Part shown: positions 38,014 to 45,600 of the stretch, piece after piece | Layout of the letters: every line of letters begins with the position of its first letter | How positions within the stretch are numbered: the first letter of the stretch is position 1 | NCBI RefSeq assembly: GCF_008974185.1 | Contig: NZ_BKZP01000024.1 | Location: 1 to 50,439, forward strand | Direction of reading: 5' to 3' | Origin: Weizmannia acidilactici | Lineage (GTDB): Bacteria > Bacillota > Bacilli > Bacillales > Bacillaceae_C | Length of the DNA: 50,439 nucleotides | Translations under genes and position numbers: made by a program | The notes under the pieces: model-generated | What the model was told of the DNA's origin: nothing | What the model saw: only the letters and a program-made list of their open reading frames with translations | Database searches by the model: none

Positions 38014-38781
38014 TTACTGTTGGTCAATTTTCCATTTCTTTTTCAATTCAGCAAGTTTACCGTTCTTTTCAGCTTTTGCCAACACTTTGTTGACTTTTGC
38101 CGTCAATTTGCTGCCTTTCGGGAAAGCAACAGCCATGCCCGGCGAACTGGAAGTCGGATCATCAAAGCCGGCCAGATTTTGCTTTTTAATATAACCTTCC
38201 GCAACGGATTTATCCAAATAGGCGACTTGAATGCGCTTAGAAAGCAGTTCTTCAACTAAGTTTGTCGAGTTATCGAGTTTTTTGACATTAAAATTGTACG
38301 TTTTCTTCAGCTTATCAGCGCCTTCTTCCTGGATGGTGCCCAATTGGACGCCGACGGTTTTGCCCTTAATATCTTCCAGCTTCTTGATGTTTGAACCTTT
38401 CAATGTCACGAACATTTCCCCTGAATGGTGGTACTGCGTGGAGAAATCAACGTTTTTGGCGCGTTCTTTCGTGGCGGACATCCCGGAAAGCACCATATCC
38501 ACCCGCTTCGATTGCAGGGCGCCAATTAAACCGTCAAATTTCATATCTTTAATTTCCAATTTATATCCTAATTCTTTTGCAATATAGTTAGCCAGATCAA
38601 TATCAAAACCGACAATTTTCCCGGAAGTATCCCTTGTTTCAAACGGGGCAAAGTCGGCTGATGTGCCCATGACCAATACCTTTTCTTTTTTGTTGGCGGT
38701 GTTTCCGCTGCTTGATTGGCCGCAAGCTGTCGTAATCACCATTGCAAATACAAGTGCGATGCCTAAAACGATCTTTTTCAC
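38014..38781 (-). CDS. Polar amino-acid ABC transporter substrate-binding lipoprotein
   Basis: A 255-residue SBP_bac_3 protein. The signal peptide ends at TTAC with Cys20. The ligand-binding fold shows VMGTSADFAPFE, GFDIDLANYIAKELG, FDGLIGALQSKRVDMVLSGM and GKTVGVQLGTIQE. The start is GTG 38781 behind GGGGGA; the frame extends to 38820 without a better site. It is encoded next to an M20 amidohydrolase, suggesting the ligand is an amino acid or an N-acyl amino acid released by that enzyme. Confidence 0.92.
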   Translation of the reverse strand: MKKIVLGIALVFAMVITTACGQSSSGNTANKKEKVLVMGTSADFAPFETRDTSGKIVGFDIDLANYIAKELGYKLEIKDMKFDGLIGALQSKRVDMVLSGMSATKERAKNVDFSTQYHHSGEMFVTLKGSNIKKLEDIKGKTVGVQLGTIQEEGADKLKKTYNFNVKKLDNSTNLVEELLSKRIQVAYLDKSVAEGYIKKQNLAGFDDPTSSSPGMAVAFPKGSKLTAKVNKVLAKAEKNGKLAELKKKWKIDQQ

Positions 38782-38910
38782 AATTTTTCCCCCTATGAAA
38801 GTATCAAACTTGCGAAGCATTTTTATTCAACAAAATGAATTTTAACACGATGTGGAATATTTGAGAAGATATTTATTCAAAAAAAATATTTTAAAATATT
38901 GTCAGTTTGG

Positions 38911-40095
38911 TCAGCTTTTCACTGGCATTTTGTTTTTGACCTTTTCTTCAAATTCACGCTTCATGTTTTCAAAGATTTCTTTGTCGGTAATCAGGTCATA
39001 ACCGGTCATCGCCAAGGCCAATGCCCCGCTCGATAAAACCTGGTGGGAATTGTCCGTAATCGTCGTATCGGCAAATTCCTTCGTATGGGCGACAAGGCCC
39101 GGGGAATCCAGGCCGATATACGGGTGAATGGCCGGCACGACATGGCTGACATTGCCCATATCGATCGAACCGTAAGATGACCTTGGTTTCTTTACTTCTT
39201 TTACCTTTGTTGTTAAAAGGTTTTTCGTGAACAAATTGGACAACGTTTCGTTTGTCACCATATTGTCGTAGCTTAATTCGTAGTTTGAAATATGCACTTT
39301 GGCGCCCGTCATCATAGCCGCACCTTTTGCAATATTTTTCACCTTTTCGACCACTTCGTTTAAATATACACGGTCTTTGGCGCGCACATAAAATTGGGCT
39401 ACCGCTTTATCCGGCACGATATTTGCGGCAATCCCGCCTTCTTTAATAATGCCATGGATGCGGACATCGGAAGTGACATGCTGGCGGAGCGCATTTACGC
39501 CGTTAAACAATTGGATCGCCGCATCAAGCGCGTTGATGCCGTCTTCCGGATTAGAAGCCGCGTGCGCCGATTTGCCGCGGAAATCAAACTGGATTGCATC
39601 CATGGCAAGCGATTCTCCGCTTTCATAGGACTCATCGGCCGGATGTAAGATCATGGCAGCGTCAATATCATTGAAAATACCCTGTTCCGCCATCGGGACT
39701 TTAGCACCGTTCGTTTCTTCGGCCGGCGTACCAAGGACAACCACGCGTCCGCCGATCTCATCGATCACTTTGCTTAAAAGTACGCCGGCGCCCGCGCTCA
39801 TCGTACCGATCATATTGTGGCCGCAGCCGTGACCGACACCGGGAAGCGCATCGTATTCCGACAGAAACGCAATTGCCGGCCCCTCTTTTTGGCTGTCATA
39901 TACCGCTTTGAATGCGGTCGGCCTGTCCACGATCCCTTTTTCTACCGTAAAACCATGGACTTCAAGGAAGTCTGTGAGCAGTTTCATTGAATTGTATTCC
40001 TGGTCGCCGAGTTCCGGATGGTGGTATAAGGTATCGCTCATTTCCCAAAGCTTCGACTCTATTTGTTTCAGATGCTGCCTGAGTTGTTCTTTCAT
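38911..40095 (-). CDS. M20 family metallopeptidase/amidohydrolase
   Basis: A 394-residue zinc amidohydrolase of the M20 family, closest in style to AbgB/amidohydrolase members that cleave N-acyl or p-aminobenzoyl amino acids. Metal-ligand motifs HGCGHN (residues 89-94) and PAEETNGAK (Glu126-Glu127) are intact, along with GKSAHAASNPEDGINALDA of the dimerisation lid. It precedes and is probably co-regulated with the polar amino-acid ABC genes, a pairing known from B. subtilis amidohydrolase/cystine-type transport operons. Substrate unknown. Confidence 0.88.
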   Translation of the reverse strand: MKEQLRQHLKQIESKLWEMSDTLYHHPELGDQEYNSMKLLTDFLEVHGFTVEKGIVDRPTAFKAVYDSQKEGPAIAFLSEYDALPGVGHGCGHNMIGTMSAGAGVLLSKVIDEIGGRVVVLGTPAEETNGAKVPMAEQGIFNDIDAAMILHPADESYESGESLAMDAIQFDFRGKSAHAASNPEDGINALDAAIQLFNGVNALRQHVTSDVRIHGIIKEGGIAANIVPDKAVAQFYVRAKDRVYLNEVVEKVKNIAKGAAMMTGAKVHISNYELSYDNMVTNETLSNLFTKNLLTTKVKEVKKPRSSYGSIDMGNVSHVVPAIHPYIGLDSPGLVAHTKEFADTTITDNSHQVLSSGALALAMTGYDLITDKEIFENMKREFEEKVKNKMPVKS

Positions 40096-40225
40096 TTGGA
40101 ATATCCCCCTGCTGTTCTATGCCGTGTTGTGCACATCGCAAAATTAATATTTATGAATAATATGTTATAAATATACAATAAATCATAAGGTTCGGCAAGT
40201 GTTTTTTCAAAAAATATCACGCAAA

Positions 40226-40266
40226 AATAAAAAGGCCCTACCCCCTGTATGGGATAAAGCCTTTTA
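40226..40266 (-). terminator. Terminator of htpG
   Basis: On the minus strand AAAAGGC...ATCCC pairs with GGGTA...GGCCTTTTT across a seven-base loop, ending in T5, directly after the htpG stop codon. Confidence 0.8.
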
Positions 40267-40271
40267 CAACT

Positions 40272-42149
40272 TTACACCATTAGTTTGCAAATATCATTCG
40301 TGAATGCGACCGGATCTTCAATATCGAGTCCTTCAATCAGCCGCGCCTGGTTGTACAGCAGGTTTGTATAAAGCGTGCATTTGTCTTTATCGTTTTCAAA
40401 TACTTCTTTTAAGGCGCGGAACACATCGTGGTGGACGTTGATTTCGAGCACTTTGTCGGCTTTAATGTTTTGCCCGTTCGGCATCGCGTTCAGCACTTTT
40501 TCCATTTCAATCGACACTTCGCCGTCCGTTGTGAAGCAGACCGGGTGCGATTTTAACCGGTGCGATGCGCGCACATCTTTCACCTTGCCGTTCAAAGCCT
40601 TTTTCATGAAATCAAAGAGATCTTTGTTTTCTTTTTCTTCCGCTTCCGTTTCTTTTTTGTCTTCCTCTTCAAAACCGAGGTCGCCGCTTGATACCGATCT
40701 GAATTCTTTTTCTTTGTAATTCATGAGCATTTTAATCGCAAACTCATCGATATCTTCCGTGAAATAGAGGATTTCATACCCTTTGTCGGCGACAAGTTCA
40801 GTCTGCGGCATTTTTTCAATCCGGTTAATCGATTCGCCGGTTGCATAATAAATGTATTTCTGGCCGTCCGGCATGCGGCTGACGTATTCATCGAGCGTCA
40901 CAAGTTTCTTTTCTTTTGACGAATAGAACATCAACAGATCCTGCAAATCTTCCTTATGGGCGCCAAATTCATTGTACACGCCGAACTTCAGCTGGCGGCC
41001 GAAAGATTTATAAAACGCTTCGTACTGTTCCCGGTTTTCCTTCAGGAGATTGGCCAGCTCGCGTTTGATCTTGTTTTTAATATTTTTCGCGATCAGTTTC
41101 AGCTGGCGGTCATGCTGCAGCATTTCCCGCGAAATATTCAGGGAAAGGTCTTCCGAATCGACCATCCCTTTGACAAAGCTGAAATAATCCGGCAGCAAAT
41201 CCGGGCATTTTTCCATAATCAAAACGCCGTTCGAATACAGTTCAAGGCCTTTTTCGTATTCCGGCGTATAGTAATCAAACGGAATTTTTTCCGGGATGTA
41301 AAGAATCGCGTTGTAACGCACAGCCCCGTCAACTTTAATATGGATATGTTTCACCGGTTTATCAAAGCCGTAATGCTTTTCCATGTAAAAATTCTCGTAA
41401 TCTTCGTCTGTCAGCTCGTTTTTGTTTTTGCGCCAAATCGGCACCATGCTGTTGAGAGTCTGTTCTTCTTTCACTTCCTCATACTCGTTGTCGCTGCCTT
41501 CTTTCAGGCGCCTTTCTGTCACATCCATTTTGATCGGGTAGCGGATGAAATCAGAATATTTTTTTACAAGCGCCTTCAGCCGATACTCTTCCAAAAACTG
41601 ATCGTAATCTTCGTCTTCCGTATTCTCTTTCAGTTTCAAAATAATATCGGTGCCGTAGCCGTCTTTTTCGCACGGCTCGATCGTATAGCCTTCCGCGCCT
41701 TTCGACTGCCATTTATAGGCCTGGCTACTTCCCACTGCTTTCGAAATGACCGTAATTTCATCGGCAACCATGAATGCGGAGTAGAAACCGACGCCGAATT
41801 GGCCGATCAAATCATACCCGTCTTTGCTTTCATTTTCATTTTTAAACGCGAGCGAACCGCTTTGTGCAATCGTGCCAAGGTTATTTTCGAGTTCTTCTTC
41901 TGTCATGCCGATCCCGGTATCGGAAACCGTCAAAGTCCGGTTTTCTTTGTCCGGGGTAATTTTAATATAATAGTTGTCTTTATCAAACGTTAAATTTTCA
42001 TCGGTCAGGGCTTTGTAATAAATTTTATCGATCGCGTCGCTGGCGTTTGAAATCAATTCCCGCAGGAAAATTTCTTTTTGTGTGTAAATCGAGTGGATCA
42101 TCATGTCCAAAAGCCTTTTCGATTCCGCTTTAAATTCTTTTACCGCCAC
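40272..42149 (-). CDS. htpG: Molecular chaperone HtpG (Hsp90)
   Basis: A 625-residue Hsp90 with the usual bacterial length. The GHKL ATP-binding domain shows [22 protein letters not shown] and [16 protein letters not shown]; the middle domain has the catalytic-arginine region [14 protein letters not shown]; the C-terminal dimerisation domain follows the acidic-rich stretch around residues 485-505. It refolds or stabilises client proteins in the cytoplasm with ATP. A perfect CIRCE element overlaps its promoter, so HrcA control is expected, unlike B. subtilis where htpG is not a CIRCE gene. Confidence 0.98.
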   Translation of the reverse strand: MAVKEFKAESKRLLDMMIHSIYTQKEIFLRELISNASDAIDKIYYKALTDENLTFDKDNYYIKITPDKENRTLTVSDTGIGMTEEELENNLGTIAQSGSLAFKNENESKDGYDLIGQFGVGFYSAFMVADEITVISKAVGSSQAYKWQSKGAEGYTIEPCEKDGYGTDIILKLKENTEDEDYDQFLEEYRLKALVKKYSDFIRYPIKMDVTERRLKEGSDNEYEEVKEEQTLNSMVPIWRKNKNELTDEDYENFYMEKHYGFDKPVKHIHIKVDGAVRYNAILYIPEKIPFDYYTPEYEKGLELYSNGVLIMEKCPDLLPDYFSFVKGMVDSEDLSLNISREMLQHDRQLKLIAKNIKNKIKRELANLLKENREQYEAFYKSFGRQLKFGVYNEFGAHKEDLQDLLMFYSSKEKKLVTLDEYVSRMPDGQKYIYYATGESINRIEKMPQTELVADKGYEILYFTEDIDEFAIKMLMNYKEKEFRSVSSGDLGFEEEDKKETEAEEKENKDLFDFMKKALNGKVKDVRASHRLKSHPVCFTTDGEVSIEMEKVLNAMPNGQNIKADKVLEINVHHDVFRALKEVFENDKDKCTLYTNLLYNQARLIEGLDIEDPVAFTNDICKLMV

Positions 42150-42194
42150 ATCGATCTCCCCTTTATATGTAAAAAATCGTTTCCGGTTCTGATT

Positions 42195-42221
42195 TTAGCA
42201 CTCAAAACACCAGAGTGCTAA
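42195..42221 (-). promoter_or_regulatory. CIRCE element (HrcA operator)
   Basis: TTAGCACTC, nine bases, GAGTGCTAA is a perfect match to the CIRCE consensus. It begins eight bases downstream of the -10 box of the htpG promoter, where HrcA binding would block transcription. Confidence 0.97.
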
Positions 42222-42229
42222 CATACTAT

Positions 42230-42258
42230 TATTTAGCACAGTGCCGGCCGTTTGTCAA
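42230..42258 (-). promoter_or_regulatory. Promoter of htpG
   Basis: TTGACA (42258-42253) and TAAATA (42235-42230) on the minus strand with a 17-base spacer, followed immediately by CIRCE. Confidence 0.8.
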
Positions 42259-42325
42259 TGAAACGGCAGCCGAAAATGTTCTTTCCAACAGTAAAATGAT
42301 GGCTTATAATTAGTAATTGACATTT

Positions 42326-42502
42326 AAATACGGGCTTGGGCGATGGAAATAGGTGAAAATCCTATACGGTCCCGCCACTGTGATGGAAAAACTTTTCCTA
42401 AGTCAGGTCTTTCTCCCAAGCTGTCGGTTTATTTGGAGCCTACGAGGTATAGGCGAAAAATTTTTTCTGCCCTTGTATACCTCTGCGTACAAGGGTTTTT
42501 TT
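42326..42502 (+). promoter_or_regulatory. Cobalamin riboswitch with terminator platform
   Basis: The aptamer (about 42331-42424) carries the conserved blocks AGGTGAAAATCC, CGGTCCCGCCACTGTGATG and AAGTCAGGTCTTTC, closed by GCTTGGG/CCCAAGC pairing. The platform has a terminator CCCTTGTA (42470-42477) / TACAAGGG (42488-42495) followed by T7. A competing antiterminator is visible: GAGGTATA (42444-42451) with TATACCTC (42476-42483). Cobalamin binding should terminate transcription of the three genes downstream. A TATAAT at 42305-42310 is the likely -10. Confidence 0.95.
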
Positions 42503-42521
42503 ATGGAAAGGAGAGAGTGAT

Positions 42522-43910
42522 ATGGTTGGAAAAAGGTTGAGGGGACTCATCTGGGGGATAGCCTTCGTTTTGGCCTTCGCGGTTCCGTCACATAGTTTTG
42601 CGGCTGTTTCGGTAAGCAAAGACATTGCGGATACAGCTTCATACTTTAAATCATCAGCATTAAATTCCGATTTTGTGGTGGCTGCATTGGCGAAGGAAAA
42701 TCTGCTGACAGCCAATGAAATCAAACAGTACCGCAGCGTTATAAAAGAAAGGGTTAATTCCAAAACATTAACCGGAACGGAACTCGACAAAACGATCATT
42801 GCTTTAAAAGCGATCGGCGAGGATCCGGCAAATTTTGAAGGCAAAAATCTCGTGAGAAGCGTGTTTGAAACAAAGGAAGAAAGCACTACGACCGGCTACG
42901 CCTACGATTTAATCGCCTTGAATACGGATAATTATTCGATTCCGGGCGATGCGCCGAATACGCCGGCAAAAATCGCAGCCAAACTTGTGGATTTAGAGCT
43001 TCCAGACGGCGGTTGGAGCTGGGGCCCGTCCGCAACGGCCTCGGATGTGGATTCAACCGGGATGGTGCTGACCGCTCTCGGGACGTATCAGGATAGGCAT
43101 GATGAGGATGTAAAAAATGCCATACAGGACGGCATTAAATACTTAAAAGCGGCGGAAAAGGACAATGCCGGCTTTGACAACTGGGGTATTAATTCATGCA
43201 GCACCGCCCAGGCCATTATAGGACTGACTTCCGTTGATGTTGACCCTACAACAGGGGATTTTGTAAAAAGCGGCACAAATCCGGTATCGATGCTCAGCAC
43301 TTTTAAGGATACAAAAAACGGGGGCTACAAATGGATGGCAACGAGCGATGCTTCCGACAGCTTTTCCACAGAACAGGTGCTTCAGGCACTCGTCGCCTAT
43401 GACCTTTTCCAAAAAGGAGATACGCTGTACGATTTTACGCAAAAAAGCAGTACGGGCAGCACAGCCGCAACGGAAAACGGAAACAGCAATCCGGATTCGG
43501 GCAATACGGCTTCAAAATCAGCCGGATCAGGAAACAGCAGTACGGATACCGCAAGCCAATCAAGTTCCAATACAGCATCCGGCAATTCTGCGGCTGCCAC
43601 GAATGTGATTGAAAAGAATACAAAAGAAGTGATCACCAAAACCAATACCATCACGAAAAACAACACCATTACCAAAAAGGCGGTGGACACAAAACAAACG
43701 CCGGCAAAAACGAAAAAAACTTCGAATGCCGATAAAAAAGCAGCCACTGCAAAGGCTTCAGCTGCACCGGCAGAAAAAGAGCAGCAGCCCCAAAAAGTGG
43801 TGACCACAAAAACAACGGGCGTCTCTCCTGTGCACGGTTGGGTCGGCTCCATTTCGACCGGTGTAGGCGTCATCCTGCTTGTCATTCGGAAAAGGCTGTT
43901 GGGGGTGTGA
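42522..43910 (+). CDS. Membrane-anchored prenyltransferase-like alpha/alpha-toroid protein, putative cobalamin-binding (intrinsic factor-like alpha domain)
   Basis: A 462-residue exported protein: signal peptide (residues 1-27, ending HSFAA), then a helical-repeat domain (about 35-305) of the prenyltransferase/squalene-cyclase-like toroid type, with LPDGGWSWGPSATASDVDSTGMVLTAL and SCSTAQAIIGL repeats (fragments at 160-186 and 225-235). Next come a Ser/Thr/Asn-rich linker (308-355), a Lys-rich stalk (355-425) and a C-terminal hydrophobic anchor with a basic end (about 436-462). Animal intrinsic factor and transcobalamin have this toroid as their alpha domain. GGAGAGAGTGAT precedes the ATG. Control by a cobalamin riboswitch and a DUF4430 partner next door argue for B12 capture at the cell surface; binding is inferred. 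Confidence 0.75.
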   Translation: MVGKRLRGLIWGIAFVLAFAVPSHSFAAVSVSKDIADTASYFKSSALNSDFVVAALAKENLLTANEIKQYRSVIKERVNSKTLTGTELDKTIIALKAIGEDPANFEGKNLVRSVFETKEESTTTGYAYDLIALNTDNYSIPGDAPNTPAKIAAKLVDLELPDGGWSWGPSATASDVDSTGMVLTALGTYQDRHDEDVKNAIQDGIKYLKAAEKDNAGFDNWGINSCSTAQAIIGLTSVDVDPTTGDFVKSGTNPVSMLSTFKDTKNGGYKWMATSDASDSFSTEQVLQALVAYDLFQKGDTLYDFTQKSSTGSTAATENGNSNPDSGNTASKSAGSGNSSTDTASQSSSNTASGNSAAATNVIEKNTKEVITKTNTITKNNTITKKAVDTKQTPAKTKKTSNADKKAATAKASAAPAEKEQQPQKVVTTKTTGVSPVHGWVGSISTGVGVILLVIRKRLLGV

Positions 43911-43916
43911 CCGGGA

Positions 43917-44639
43917 ATGAAATTAAAAAGTATCATCATTGACAGTGTTGCGGTGCTTTTGATCGCGTTCGGCGCCTGGTTTTTTATCGATGGTTTCCAT
44001 ACTGAAACAAAAACGGTCAAAACGTATTCTGCGGCCACACAAACTGCAAGCATCCCAGCCAAATCGGAGGATGCAGCGCAAACAAGCACCGCTGCCGGCA
44101 GCAGTGGCAGTAAAACCAAATCAGACAGCAACCCAAGTGCTGCAAACAGCAAATCCGGCAGCTCCAATGATACACTCAGCAAATCTTCTACTAAGAGCAA
44201 AACCGGGGAAACGCCGGCTTCAAAAACGGCTACAACGGTCAGCACAACCCAAAGTACGTCATCCGGCGCTTTTTCATCAGATTCTGGAAGCAGCATCGCA
44301 GGCAGCAGCCCCAATGCATCTTCCGAAAAAAAAGCCGAAACGGTTTCTTTAACGGTTAAAGGCTACAAAGGAACCATTTTTAGCGGCAAATATGCATACC
44401 ACAGCGGCGATACCGCCTTTACGCTGTTAAAAACCGCTGCTTCTGCGGAAGGTATCAGCCTCGATTACTCCGGATCTGGTGCAACCGCCTATGTGAAAGG
44501 CATTGACGGGCAGAATGAAGGGGATAAAGGCGGCATGAGCGGCTGGAAATATAAAGTGAACGGCAAGGAGCCGAATTATTCAGCGGGGACGTATAAACTG
44601 AAAGCCGGCGACCAGGTCGTATGGTACTATTCTGAATAG
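43917..44639 (+). CDS. Membrane-tethered DUF4430 protein (intrinsic factor-like beta domain)
   Basis: A 240-residue protein with an N-terminal uncleaved signal anchor (about 4-23), a long Ser/Thr/Ala-rich spacer (30-140) and a C-terminal DUF4430 domain (about 145-240): VSLTVKGYKGTIF, HSGDTAFTLLKTAAS, GGMSGWKYKVNGKEPN and LKAGDQVVWYYSE. DUF4430 corresponds to the beta domain that, with the alpha toroid, sandwiches cobalamin in intrinsic factor and transcobalamin. It starts six bases after the toroid gene's stop, so the two are likely made together. A cobalamin role is inferred from fold family and riboswitch control. Confidence 0.78.
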   Translation: MKLKSIIIDSVAVLLIAFGAWFFIDGFHTETKTVKTYSAATQTASIPAKSEDAAQTSTAAGSSGSKTKSDSNPSAANSKSGSSNDTLSKSSTKSKTGETPASKTATTVSTTQSTSSGAFSSDSGSSIAGSSPNASSEKKAETVSLTVKGYKGTIFSGKYAYHSGDTAFTLLKTAASAEGISLDYSGSGATAYVKGIDGQNEGDKGGMSGWKYKVNGKEPNYSAGTYKLKAGDQVVWYYSE

Positions 44640-44651
44640 GAGATGTTTCAA

Positions 44652-45215
44652 ATGGAAAAACAGCCGGTTGAAAACAGAAAATCGGCCAAAACGGCTTCAC
44701 AGGTAACGAGAAAGATTGCCCTCCTCGCTGTGCTGGCCGCACTGAGCATCGCCGGAAGAATTTTTATGGCTTCGATTCCGAATGTCCAGCCGTGCACCGT
44801 CATCATTATTTGCAGTTCATTCGTATTCGGGATCCGTTTCGGGCTGGCCCTTGCATTTTTAACCGTCTTCGGTTCCGACATGTTTCTCGGCATGGGTTTT
44901 TTTGCCATCATGCAGTTTATTGCCTGGGGAAGTGTCGCCGTGCTTTCCGGCCTGCTCGGCAAGAAACAGTTTTACAAAAAAGTCCCGCATATTGTGTTGT
45001 GTTTGTATGCTGGATTTACCGGCATTCTGTTCGGCTTTATGGTTTCATTGAATTATTTATTTATCGGCGGGCCGTATGCGTTTTGGACTTACTACCTTGC
45101 CGGCCTGCTTTTTGATGGCTACCATGCTGCAGGGAACTTTGTGATTTACTTGATTTTGGGCCCAATCCTGATCAAATTAATTGCAAAAGAAAAAGAACGG
45201 ATATACGGCGTTTAG
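44652..45215 (+). CDS. ECF transporter S component, putative cobalamin-specific
   Basis: A 187-residue S-component with about six membrane segments: RKIALLAVLAALSIAGRIFM (EcfT-docking helix), QPCTVIIICSSFVFGIRFG and FGSDMFLGMGFFAIMQFIAWG. It resembles the CblT/CbrT-type S-components found under B12 riboswitches. The start is taken as ATG 44652, nine bases after AGGAG; ATG 44643 abuts the site too closely. It should accept cobalamin from the two surface proteins and work with the genome's shared ECF module. No EcfA/T is encoded here. Confidence 0.85.
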   Translation: MEKQPVENRKSAKTASQVTRKIALLAVLAALSIAGRIFMASIPNVQPCTVIIICSSFVFGIRFGLALAFLTVFGSDMFLGMGFFAIMQFIAWGSVAVLSGLLGKKQFYKKVPHIVLCLYAGFTGILFGFMVSLNYLFIGGPYAFWTYYLAGLLFDGYHAAGNFVIYLILGPILIKLIAKEKERIYGV

Positions 45216-45216
45216 G

Positions 45217-45251
45217 AACAAGGCTGCCCCTTTGTTGCGGGCAGCCTTGTT
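45217..45251 (+). terminator. Terminator of the cobalamin operon
   Basis: AACAAGGCTGCCC (45217-45229) and GGGCAGCCTTGTT (45239-45251) form a perfect 13-bp stem directly after the ECF gene; the T run is short. Confidence 0.8.
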
Positions 45252-45302
45252 TGACTGTTCCCGCTAATGATTGCCGCAAAAAACCGCCATAAGGACAGCA
45301 AG

Positions 45303-45440
45303 ATGTTGCTGAGTTCAGAAGTGCATACCACCAGCCCCCAATTAAAAAAGAAAAAACTGACCGGAGCGAACGCAACCGCCTTCATGAATCAGAAAGCGCC
45401 GGAAATTGACGCACTCAAACAAAGCGGACAATCATTTTAA
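45303..45440 (+). CDS. Short open frame, unknown (45 aa)
   Basis: ATG 45303 is preceded by AAGGA at seven bases and opens 45 codons: Lys-rich in the middle (QLKKKKLTG) and ending in an amphipathic stretch (FMNQKAPEIDALKQSGQSF). The frame is open back to an ATG at 45267. I do not recognise a family; it may be a remnant of a longer gene. The rest of 45252-45600 holds no other gene. Confidence 0.25.
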   Translation: MLLSSEVHTTSPQLKKKKLTGANATAFMNQKAPEIDALKQSGQSF

Positions 45441-45468
45441 AACTGGCCCACTGATATAAAGAATGGAA

Positions 45469-45511
45469 AAGAACCGGAAAGACACCATCATGATGGATTT
45501 CTCCGGTTCTT
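45469..45511 (-). terminator. Terminator of the hsd operon
   Basis: AAGAACCGG (45469-45477) pairs with CCGGTTCTT (45503-45511); the inner ATCATGAT adds pairing. On the minus strand it is followed by TTCC, a poor T run, so termination may be partial. Confidence 0.5.
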
Positions 45512-45600
45512 GATCATCTATCTATAGGCGAAAAAGCAAAACGATTACTCTTCATGCTTTTTGGAACAGGTTTTTTCACCCTTTCCATCCGCCTATTTGC

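Noticed and set aside
40956-41993. 345-codon open frame antisense to htpG
   Set aside because: A shadow of htpG; composition is Phe/Arg/Ile-rich as expected from the reverse strand of a Lys/Glu-rich gene.
43397-44314. 305-codon open frame opposite the intrinsic factor-like genes
   Set aside because: It is antisense to two well-supported genes and arises from their Ser/Thr/Ala-rich codons; it has no ribosome binding site and is low-complexity Leu/Val.
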